Positions 1 through 5,714 of a DNA stretch of 6,092 nt are shown piece after piece. The number at the start of each line of letters is the position of its first letter. Positions within the stretch are counted from its first letter, which is position 1. Source of the stretch: Pseudomonadota bacterium (GTDB taxonomy: Bacteria; Myxococcota; Myxococcia; Myxococcales; Myxococcaceae); contig JAFADT010000497.1 of assembly GCA_023424585.1 (NCBI GenBank), forward strand, positions 1-6,092, written 5' to 3'. The notes beneath the pieces are model-generated. The model was not told the origin of the DNA and did not search any database. It worked only from the letters and a program-made list of their open reading frames with translations. The position numbers and the translations under genes are program-made.

Positions 1-1515
1 GGCCTCCTCCACGCAGTTGCCGGCCGCGTTCCCGTTGGAGTTGAAGAGGCAGAACGGCCCGTCCGCGGGCGTGGGCGCGAAGAGGTACGCGAACGACGTG
101 GGCACGTACCTGTGGACCCCGTGCGTGAGCGACCACGCGGGGCTCCAGTCCATGGGTTGATCCGCGTAGGGACGGGGCACCGCGGTGCGCATGTCGCGGC
201 GGGCCCCGCCTTCGGTCCGCGACTGGAGCTGCGCGGCGCTGAAGTGCTGGAGCAGGTCCGGGTGCACGGCCTGGCTGCCCAGCTGGGACGCCGTGGCGTG
301 GACGCGGGGCTCGTCGCCCTGGAACACCGCGCTGTAGCGCTCCAGCGCTTCGCACAGCGCGCCCGCGCGGGCCTGGGCCTCCGTGCGGCCCTTGCCGCTG
401 GCCACGCGGTGGAAGTCGTCGGGGGCCGGCGCGTCCGTCCACGGGCACACGCGGAAGACGGCGGACTGGATGTGGCCCAGGAGCGCGTCGCCTGGCACCG
501 CGCGCAGGTCGCTCACCACGCCCGTCACCGGGCTGATGAGGTGGCGGTGCCGCTCCCAGGTCTCCTCCGGCGTGAGGATGCGGTGGCCGCCGTCGTCGGT
601 GAAGCGCTTGGGGCGCGAGGTCAGCTCCACGGGCGCCCGCGCGCGCGCCTCCATCCAGTGTGGGTCGCCGCAGTCCGGGCACTGCGGACGGCGCGTCACC
701 CCGTGCGACTCCAGCTTCCAGGTGGCGAAGTCCAGCGTCCACAGCCGCGTCTGCCCCGCGCCGCCGGGGCCGTCCACCACCCAGCGGGCCACGAGCGTCG
801 CCGCGAAGGACAGCCCCGCCTGCGCGGTGGTGGGCAGGCCCGTGCGCGGTGGGCGGGTGGCGCGCGGGGAGAGGCCCTTGCGCGCGAGGTACTTCTCGAT
901 GGGGCGGTTGTCCGACAGCCGCGCGGTGAGGCACGCCCAGCAGGCGCGCTCGGGGCCCACCACCGGGCCCGCGTGGCACGCGGTGCCGGACACCTTCAGC
1001 GGGAGGAACGCGGCGCCCGCGCGCCGCGCCTCCCGGGCCAGCGCGAGCGCCTCCTGCGACAGGTAGTCGTCCACCAGCAGCACGTGCTGCCCGGCGTCGT
1101 CGCGCACGTCCAGGCCGGTGTCGCGCAGCGCCTCGGCCAGCCGCTCCGCGTCCTCGCCGTCCACGGCGCGCACGGCGACGGACATGTCCAGGAGCCGCCC
1201 GGCGGCGGTGGTCGCGCCCACGCCCAGCGACTCCCAGAAGCCGGCGACGCTGGCGTCGAACACGTCATGTGCCTCCTCCACGTGCCCGCGCTCCTCGAGG
1301 AGCGACAGCGCGTAGAGCACCTCTGGCGCGGAGGCCCGCCCGGACAGCGCGGAGATGACGCTCGCCAGGGTGCGCTTGCCATCCAGGAGGGGCACGATGC
1401 TCGCGTGCAGCTCGCCCTCCAGCAGGAACTGGGCGCGCTCCCCGACGAGGAACACGCGCCGCGAGTCGAGCACCTCGGCGCGCAGGTGGGGCTTGATGCG
1501 GAGGACGCGGTCCAT
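1..1515 (-). CDS. Fused TOMM cyclodehydratase (leader-binding/E1-like domain plus YcaO), partial
   Basis: Cyclodehydratases of this type use ATP to turn Cys, Ser or Thr of a ribosomal precursor peptide into thiazoline or oxazoline rings in the cytoplasm. The frame is open from ATG at 1515 to the left edge (505 codons), so the C-terminus is missing. Residues 1-85 resemble a RiPP-recognition winged helix, with VLRIKPHLRAEVLD and PLLDGKRTLASVI followed by a helix ending LLEERGHVEE. Residues 90-300 resemble the E1/ThiF-like domain; C192/C195 and C279/C282 form the two CxxC pairs of the expected zinc site. Residues 326-505 are YcaO: SPVTGVVSDL, then SGKGRTEAQA with CEALER, then SNGNAAG ending EEA at the edge. 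The rest of the ATP site and the C-terminal tail are lost. The domain order matches PatD/TruD/LynD-type fusions. The ATG is chosen because the conserved leader-binding motif follows at once and no better start lies upstream. No clear ribosome binding site is visible. It is divergent from the S53 gene. Precursor and chemistry are unknown. Confidence 0.93.
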   Translation of the reverse strand, partial: MDRVLRIKPHLRAEVLDSRRVFLVGERAQFLLEGELHASIVPLLDGKRTLASVISALSGRASAPEVLYALSLLEERGHVEEAHDVFDASVAGFWESLGVGATTAAGRLLDMSVAVRAVDGEDAERLAEALRDTGLDVRDDAGQHVLLVDDYLSQEALALAREARRAGAAFLPLKVSGTACHAGPVVGPERACWACLTARLSDNRPIEKYLARKGLSPRATRPPRTGLPTTAQAGLSFAATLVARWVVDGPGGAGQTRLWTLDFATWKLESHGVTRRPQCPDCGDPHWMEARARAPVELTSRPKRFTDDGGHRILTPEETWERHRHLISPVTGVVSDLRAVPGDALLGHIQSAVFRVCPWTDAPAPDDFHRVASGKGRTEAQARAGALCEALERYSAVFQGDEPRVHATASQLGSQAVHPDLLQHFSAAQLQSRTEGGARRDMRTAVPRPYADQPMDWSPAWSLTHGVHRYVPTSFAYLFAPTPADGPFCLFNSNGNAAGNCVEEA

Positions 1516-1611
1516 GAGCAGGCGGGCGAGCCTAACCGGGGCCCGCGTCCCTGGATACGACGGGGGGGCCGGTTGCCGGGGACCCGGACGCCGCGTGATA
1601 GAACGACGCCC
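1516..1611. promoter_or_regulatory. Divergent promoter region between cyclodehydratase and S53 peptidase genes
   Basis: These 96 bases must hold the start signals of both divergent genes unless transcription starts inside them. On the plus strand TAGAAC (1599-1604) matches 4 of 6 bases of a sigma-70 -10 box. A start about seven bases downstream would fall at or just before the ATG at 1612, giving a leaderless or nearly leaderless message. TTGCCG (1573-1578) is a poor -35 candidate because its spacing is 20 bases. On the minus strand only a weak TAGGCT (1534-1529) is seen. An inverted repeat, GCGTCC (1545-1550) and GGACGC (1586-1591), brackets the centre and could be an operator, but in DNA this GC-rich such repeats arise by chance. 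Neither gene has a Shine-Dalgarno sequence. Confidence 0.4.
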
Positions 1612-3297
1612 ATGGCCCCCCGCATCCCCCTGGCGCAGAGCGCGCGTGTGTCCCCGGCGTCCCTCCACCCCCCGCTTCGGAGCCGCGTCGCCACCGGCAC
1701 CCTGGAGGTGACCCTGCTCCTGCGCCACGGCTCGCCGCTGCCCACGGTGAAGGAGCTGTGCGCGAGTCCTCCGCGCCGCCCGCTCACGCACGAGGAGTTC
1801 GAGGCGAAGTACGGCGCGAACCCCAGGCACCTGGCCGCCGTGCGGCGCTTCGCGAAGTCCCACGGCCTGACCGTCACCTCCGAGCAGCGCGACCGCGCCT
1901 GCGTCACGCTCCGCGGCTCCACGGCCGCGATGCGCAAGGCCTTTGGCGTGGACCTGCGGCGCATCACGCACGGGCGGATGTCCTACCTGACCCACACGAA
2001 GCCGGTGACGCTGCCGCGCGCGCTGGAGGGCGTGGCGGAGTGGGTCCTGGGCCTGGACACCCGGCCGCTCGTCACCCACAACGTGGCGGCCCTGCCGCTC
2101 TCCCGGGAGATGGCGCTGCGGGCTGGAGTGCGCTCGTACACGGCGCCGCAGGTGGCCCGCCTCTATCGCTATCCCCGGAACGAGGGGGAGGGCCAGTGCG
2201 TGGGCATCATCGAGCTGGCGGGTGGCTACAGGCCGGCGGACCTGGAGGCGTCGCTGAAGTCCGTGGGGGTGAAGCGCACGGCGCCGGTGGTGAACGTGGG
2301 GCCGAACAAGACGAGCGTCCTCAACACGGCCTCCGACGCGGAGGTCACCATGGACGTGGAGCTGGTGGCCGCGGTGTGTCCGGCGGCGCGCGTCGTCGTC
2401 TACAACGCCGGCTCGAAGGACTACTCGCTGCGCGACTACCACCGCGTGCTGGCGGTCGCCCTCAGCGACCGGGAGCACCGGCCGTCGGTGCTGACCACCA
2501 GCTGGTCCTTCTACGAAGGGTCGCTCATCCAGCAGGGCGAGGAGCTGGCCTTCGAGCGGCTCTTCGTCGAGGCGGCGCTGCTGGGCATCACCGTGTGCGC
2601 CGCGTCCGGGGACCTGGGCTCGCAGGTGCCGGTGAATGCCCGCTCGCCCACGGGCGCCATCACCCTGGCCGCGACGAGCTACCCCGCCGCGAGCGCGCTG
2701 GTGCTGGGGTGCGGCGGCACGACCCTGGAAGCAGCGGGGGAGGAGCTCCACCACGAGCGCGTGTGGAACCGGCTGGGCGAGGCGATGTCCATGGGCGTCA
2801 TCGGGAGCATGTCCACGGCCGCGGGCGCGAGCAGCGGCGGGGTCAGCTCCATGAACGCGCTGCCGCTGTACCAGCAGGGCATGGGCGTGCCGGAGCTGGT
2901 GAGGTCGTCATGGAAGAACGGCGCGTTCGCGGTCTCCCGGAGCACCGGCCGGGGCGTGCCGGACGTCGCGGCGAACGCGGACCTGCACACCGGCTATCAA
3001 ATCGTCTTCAAGGGCCAGCAGGGCGTGGCCGCGGGCACGAGCGCCGCGGCGCCCATGTGGGCCGCGCTCATCGTCCGCCTCAACGAGGCGCTAGGGGGGC
3101 GGGTGGGCTTCCTCCACCCCCGCCTGTACGCGCTCGTCACCGAGGGCGAGCCCGTCGTCCGGCGCATCACCCAGGGGGGCAACGGCGCGTACTTCGCCAG
3201 CGACGCCACGCTGTGGAACGCGTGCACGGGGCTGGGGACGCCGGACGGCGAGGCGCTGCTCGCGGGCCTGCGCAAGCTCCAGCGCCGCAAGCGCTGA
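1612..3297 (+). CDS. Pro-kumamolisin-type S53 (sedolisin) serine-carboxyl peptidase
   Basis: Complete 561-residue protein. S53 enzymes are acid-active endopeptidases made with an N-terminal propeptide that is removed on activation. Residues 1-155 form the propeptide: LEVTLLLR near 31, LTHEEFEAKYGA near 58, and VLGLDTRPLV near 145. Residues 175-561 form the catalytic domain. The catalytic pair E244/D248 lies in AEVTMDVELV, the oxyanion aspartate D334 in ASGDLGS, and the nucleophile S477 in GTSAAAP. W298 matches the conserved tryptophan in kumamolisin's SW motif. The calcium-site signature is altered: D-I-T becomes R518-I-T, the final W-D becomes W535-N536, and the two loop glycines before it are absent. 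There is no hydrophobic signal peptide, as in kumamolisin itself, so the export route is unclear. The C-terminus is strongly basic (KLQRRKR). ATG 1612 is used because family propeptides start in this way. The open frame runs upstream only as antisense of the cyclodehydratase. The substrate is unknown; secretion and nutrition, or peptide maturation, are both possible. Confidence 0.96.
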   Translation: MAPRIPLAQSARVSPASLHPPLRSRVATGTLEVTLLLRHGSPLPTVKELCASPPRRPLTHEEFEAKYGANPRHLAAVRRFAKSHGLTVTSEQRDRACVTLRGSTAAMRKAFGVDLRRITHGRMSYLTHTKPVTLPRALEGVAEWVLGLDTRPLVTHNVAALPLSREMALRAGVRSYTAPQVARLYRYPRNEGEGQCVGIIELAGGYRPADLEASLKSVGVKRTAPVVNVGPNKTSVLNTASDAEVTMDVELVAAVCPAARVVVYNAGSKDYSLRDYHRVLAVALSDREHRPSVLTTSWSFYEGSLIQQGEELAFERLFVEAALLGITVCAASGDLGSQVPVNARSPTGAITLAATSYPAASALVLGCGGTTLEAAGEELHHERVWNRLGEAMSMGVIGSMSTAAGASSGGVSSMNALPLYQQGMGVPELVRSSWKNGAFAVSRSTGRGVPDVAANADLHTGYQIVFKGQQGVAAGTSAAAPMWAALIVRLNEALGGRVGFLHPRLYALVTEGEPVVRRITQGGNGAYFASDATLWNACTGLGTPDGEALLAGLRKLQRRKR

Positions 3298-3312
3298 GGC
3301 CCGCGTCAAGGG

Positions 3313-3337
3313 CCGGCGCCCTGCGGAGGGCCGCCGG
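3313..3337. terminator. GC-rich hairpin at the convergent gene junction
   Basis: CCGGC GCCCT (3313-3322) pairs with AGGGC (3327-3331) and GCCGG (3333-3337) around a GCGG loop. This gives ten base pairs with one bulged C at 3332. The hairpin fills most of the 40-base gap between the S53 stop and the stop of the oxygenase gene, so it could serve both converging transcripts. No T-run follows on either strand, so classical intrinsic termination is not shown. An overlapping stem, GGCCC (3298-3302) with GGGCC (3310-3314), would compete with it. Confidence 0.45.
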
Positions 3338-4927
3338 TTACTCCAGGATGCGCTCCATGCTCAGGAAGGGGCGCGCGGCGGGGATGCCGCGGCCCTTGCA
3401 GACGTCGATGAACTTGTTGGACTCGATCATCTGGGGCGCGGACTCGTCGTACTGGAGCACCATGACGTGGCGCAGCCAGGGCTCCTGTCCCATGGCGTAG
3501 ATGAAGACCTCCTTCGGGCTCAGGTGGTTGAGGATCTCCGTGGCGCGAGCGCTGTCGGAGCCGTTGAGCCGCCGGGACTGGTCCATCTTGCGCGGCAGGG
3601 GCTGGGTGAGCAGCGGGCCGTACATCCAGCTCATCGGGCCGCCCTCGCACTCCATGCCCAGGTAGAGCGCGTCCAGCGGGCCCACCAGCTCCGTCAGGTG
3701 CTGGTACATGCGCGGCTCCAGGGCGTTGGAGTCCGCAGCCATCAGCAGGGAGCGGCCGGCCAGCCGCACCAGGTGCGCCGTCTTCGCCTGCACCGCCAGG
3801 TCGCTGTGCTCGCCGATGAAGGGGATGCCCATGAGCGACCCGCCGGGGATCTGGAGCTCCTGCAGGTCGTCGATCTCCACGACGTTGCGGAAGCCCGTCT
3901 TCTCCAGCACGAGGCGCAGCGAGGGGTCCGCCAGCGAGTACGCGTTCGCGCGGGGCACGACGATGGTGCCGATGCGGTGACGCAGCTGGAGCAGCGTCTC
4001 CATCATCAGGTGGTCGGCGTGGCCGTGGGTGATGAGGACGTAGTCGATCTTCTCGGGCAGGTCCGCGTGGGTGAAGCGGTTCTGCGAGGTGGGGAACTCG
4101 TAGCTGATGACGGGGTCGGTGAGGACGGACACCTCGCGCGTCTCCATCAGCACGCACGCGTGGCCGAAGTAGCGCACGCGCACGCCGGGGCCGGTGTACG
4201 GCTCGGGCTTGCGCGGGGCCTGCTCCGTGAAGAGGTCCGCGAACGCGTCCGCGGCGGAGGAGGGCACGCCCAGCAGCTCCGCGACCTGTCCGGGGCTGCC
4301 CGGCGTGTGGCGCATGCGGAAGAGGGCGTCGATGCCCTCGTGGCGGTAGGGCACCTGGAGCCACAGGGGCGAATCGCCCTCCAGGCGCGGGGTGCTGAAG
4401 ACGTACTTGCGGGCGTCACCGGTCACGCGCATCAGCGAGATGCTCTGCGACGATTCCTTGTAGAAGCCGCTGCGGTAGAGCAGCGGCTCCATGATGCGGG
4501 CGTTGGCGCGGTGGGCGAGGTCGTAGTGGAGCTCCACGTAGCCGCGGAGGATGTCCGGCACCTTGGCGTAGAGCGGCTCCAGCGAGTCGCCCTTGGCGCT
4601 GGCGAGCAGCTGCTCCAGGTCCGACACGGCCTTGGTGTAGGCCAGCATGTCCGCCTGCTCGCGGGTGGTGCGCTCGAGCAGGGCCTTCACCTCGTTCACG
4701 CGCGACACGGGGTGGTTGATGAAGGGGCCGCCCATGAGCGCCGGGTTCTGGAGCGCGGCGACGTGCACGTCCGGGTTCGCGACGAACGACTGCATCAGCT
4801 TCAGGTGCAGGCGCGAGATGAACAGCGGCGCGGTGGCGGGGGAGATGAGGTACCACCAGACGTACCACTGGTTGAACAGCGGCTCGATGGCGACATCGGG
4901 CTTCAGGTACATCGGGCGGTCGAGCAT
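3338..4927 (-). CDS. CmlA-like diiron beta-hydroxylase (metallo-beta-lactamase fold)
   Basis: Complete 529-residue protein ending in TAA. Residues 1-240 form a non-hydrolase N-terminal domain (MYLKPDVAIEPLFNQWYVWW, then NPALMGGPFINHP). Residues 245-510 form the metallo-beta-lactamase domain, with YFGHACVLMET, VLTDPV and the H301-x-H303-x-D305-H306 motif in ITHGHADHL. Further putative ligands are E373 (FIGEH), D399 (MAADS) and E426 (GMECEGG). From memory, CmlA is about 530 residues and its iron ligands are His305, His307, Asp309, His310, Glu377, Asp403 and Glu430. All seven fall here at a constant offset of four. A glutamate in place of the usual third histidine marks the oxygenase branch. CmlA uses O2 to beta-hydroxylate an aminoacyl group tethered to an NRPS; no NRPS is in this window, so the substrate is unknown. 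ATG 4927 is chosen because the conserved region begins there. The frame stays open to 5116, but that stretch is composition-driven. No strong ribosome binding site is seen. Databases may label it only as an MBL-fold hydrolase. Confidence 0.93.
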   Translation of the reverse strand: MLDRPMYLKPDVAIEPLFNQWYVWWYLISPATAPLFISRLHLKLMQSFVANPDVHVAALQNPALMGGPFINHPVSRVNEVKALLERTTREQADMLAYTKAVSDLEQLLASAKGDSLEPLYAKVPDILRGYVELHYDLAHRANARIMEPLLYRSGFYKESSQSISLMRVTGDARKYVFSTPRLEGDSPLWLQVPYRHEGIDALFRMRHTPGSPGQVAELLGVPSSAADAFADLFTEQAPRKPEPYTGPGVRVRYFGHACVLMETREVSVLTDPVISYEFPTSQNRFTHADLPEKIDYVLITHGHADHLMMETLLQLRHRIGTIVVPRANAYSLADPSLRLVLEKTGFRNVVEIDDLQELQIPGGSLMGIPFIGEHSDLAVQAKTAHLVRLAGRSLLMAADSNALEPRMYQHLTELVGPLDALYLGMECEGGPMSWMYGPLLTQPLPRKMDQSRRLNGSDSARATEILNHLSPKEVFIYAMGQEPWLRHVMVLQYDESAPQMIESNKFIDVCKGRGIPAARPFLSMERILE

Positions 4928-5000
4928 GGAGTTCTCGCGAGGGCGCCCGCCGGAACCAGGGGACCCGGCGCGGGATGTGGCTGCCAGTGTGGGCAAGCAG

Positions 5001-5022
5001 GCTCCCGGGCAAGCCCGGAAGC
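5001..5022. repeat. Inverted repeat in the leader of the oxygenase gene
   Basis: Ten-base arms GCTCCCGGGC and GCCCGGAAGC, with one mismatch, flank AA. The octamer GGGCAAGC also occurs twice as a direct repeat, at 4991-4998 and 5007-5014, 16 bases apart, the second copy overlapping the inverted repeat. The element lies 74 to 95 bases upstream of the oxygenase start codon. If the weak promoter upstream is real, it would be in the 5' leader RNA. It could be an operator or an RNA hairpin; no regulator is identifiable. Confidence 0.4.
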
Positions 5023-5116
5023 ACGCGTGAGTCGCCAATGTTGATGATTCCGCGCCTGAACTCAAGGTGCTGACTTCCAGGCCAGGCGCGGAAGCGGGGT
5101 GGGGCGCGGATCTCAC

Positions 5117-5153
5117 TTGACGTGCCCGTTTCGTCCCGAGGCACGCCCGTCAA
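5117..5153. repeat. Interleaved inverted repeats (TTGACG...CGTCAA, CGTGCC...GGCACG)
   Basis: TTGACG (5117-5122) is mirrored by CGTCAA (5148-5153), and CGTGCC (5121-5126) by GGCACG (5140-5145). The two pairings overlap at 5121-5122, so they cannot both form fully. TTGACG also looks like a -35 box on each strand, but no good -10 lies at the right spacing on either. The element may be a regulator site serving the oxygenase gene or the tRNA; that role is speculative. Confidence 0.35.
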
Positions 5154-5275
5154 AGACAGACACTTCGGGTGCGGGAGCCAGCAACTGCGGGCTGAAGTTG
5201 GGAGGAGCGCCCGCCGGCCCAGGGTCCGTTCGAGGAGGCGGTGGACAGCGCGGGCCCGGACGGGCATCAGACCCG

Positions 5276-5303
5276 TTGCGCGCACCGGGTCGCCTGCTAT
5301 AAC
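5276..5303 (+). promoter_or_regulatory. Sigma-70-type promoter of the tRNA-Arg gene
   Basis: TTGCGC (5276-5281) as -35 and TATAAC (5298-5303) as -10 are separated by 16 bases. A TG at 5295-5296 makes an extended -10 element. TATAAC matches 5 of 6 consensus bases and stands out as the most AT-rich hexamer in a GC-rich stretch. The predicted transcription start near 5310 leaves a short 5' leader for RNase P to remove before G5318. Confidence 0.7.
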
Positions 5304-5317
5304 GCCGGCCACCTTCC

Positions 5318-5391
5318 GACCCCGTAGCTCAGTTGGATAGAGCGGCGGTTTCCTAAACCGCAGGCCACAGGTTCGATTCCTGTCGGGGTCA
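5318..5391 (+). tRNA. tRNA-Arg (anticodon CCU)
   Basis: A full 74-base cloverleaf can be folded by hand. The acceptor stem is GACCCCG (5318-5324) with CGGGGTC (5384-5390) and discriminator A5391. The D stem is GCTC/GAGC (5327-5330, 5340-5343). The anticodon stem is GCGGT/ACCGC around loop TTCCTAA, with anticodon CCT at 5352-5354. The variable loop has five bases. The T stem is ACAGG/CCTGT with loop TTCGATT. The CCU anticodon reads AGG arginine codons, which are used at low frequency in the neighbouring genes (for example R72, R207 and R431 of the S53 protein). The 3' CCA is not encoded and must be added enzymatically. No second copy of its 3' end, which would mark an integrated element, is present in the window. 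Confidence 0.98.
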
Positions 5392-5399
5392 CTCCGCAA

Positions 5400-5437
5400 C
5401 CCCCTGTTCCGACTGGAGATTTCGTCGGGACGGGGGG
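5400..5437 (+). terminator. Hairpin downstream of tRNA-Arg, likely terminator or processing signal
   Basis: Bases 5400-5413 pair with 5424-5437 in a 14-bp stem, with two G-U wobbles (5405/5432 and 5408/5429) around a ten-base loop. It begins eight bases after the tRNA. No T-run follows, so a plain intrinsic terminator is not fully supported. The position and the stem length still make termination or 3' end definition of the tRNA transcript the simplest reading. Confidence 0.55.
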
Positions 5438-5714
5438 CGCGGGCTCCAGGGCTCAGCCGGTCCGTGGCGCTGTCGTGGCGTTGCGGCACAGTAGCTGACG
5501 CCGGACCGGGTGCAGTCCTCGCCTTCGCGAGGTCGGTGGCGCCTGTGCTCGGGTGCGTTTCCTGCGGCTTGGCGTGCTGGCCTGGCTCTCCTGCCCAGGC
5601 CTGTACGCACCACGCCTTGGAATCAGCCGTTGCGGAGTTGCAGCGCCTCCGTGCTTCCTCCGTTTTCGTTCCGGAGACTGCGTCTGTCATTGATGGCAAG
5701 AAGGGCGGTGGCCG
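5438..5714. other. Gap before the phosphatase gene with several hairpins and a doubtful small ORF
   Basis: No recognised gene. Symmetric elements are CCGGTCCG/CGGACCGG (5457-5464 and 5502-5509), CCTCGC/GCGAGG (5517-5522 and 5527-5532, four-base loop CTTC) and GGCCTGG/CCAGGCC (5579-5585 and 5595-5601, nine-base loop). An 84-codon frame starting with GTG at 5464 ends in TGA at 5716-5718, overlapping the phosphatase ATG as ATGA. It has a fairly hydrophobic middle with several cysteines, but its third positions are only about 70% G or C, well below the confident genes. I therefore do not call it a gene. The phosphatase promoter should lie here, but no good -35/-10 pair stands out. Confidence 0.5.

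Larger units (their letters stand above)
4928..5317. other. Non-coding region between oxygenase start and tRNA-Arg
   Basis: No convincing gene lies in these 390 bases; open frames here lack family motifs and the expected codon bias. The region should contain the minus-strand promoter of the oxygenase gene. The best sigma-70-like pair on that strand is TTGAGT (5065-5060) and AACATT (5042-5037), 17 bases apart. The -10 is poor (3 of 6), and the pair would imply an untranslated leader of roughly 100 bases. Two symmetrical elements (5001-5022 and 5117-5153) and the tRNA promoter are listed separately. Confidence 0.6.

Noticed and set aside
112..1611. Plus-strand reading frame fused in front of the S53 peptidase, making an apparent 1061-residue protein
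   Set aside because: The first 500 codons are antisense to the cyclodehydratase, are Arg/Gly/Ala/His-rich and carry no motif. S53 propeptide similarity begins right after ATG 1612.
1758..3500. 580-codon plus-strand open frame inside and past the S53 gene
   Set aside because: It is an off-frame shadow of the peptidase with repetitive Gly/Arg/Ala composition and no family motif.
3467..5044. 525-codon plus-strand open frame
   Set aside because: It is the antisense shadow of the CmlA-like gene. The translated product is a low-complexity Val/His/Arg/Gly string and the opposite strand has clear conserved motifs.
4928..5116. 63-codon N-terminal extension of the oxygenase
   Set aside because: The frame is open, but it crosses the inverted repeats, has weak codon bias and precedes the point where CmlA-like similarity starts.
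5318..5391. tRNA gene as an attachment site for an integrated element
   Set aside because: No direct repeat of the tRNA 3' end and no integrase gene are present in the window.
5613..5634. Possible sigma-54 promoter (TTGG...TTGC) before the phosphatase
   Set aside because: There are 11 bases between GG and GC instead of the strictly required 10, and the -24 element lacks the CAC.
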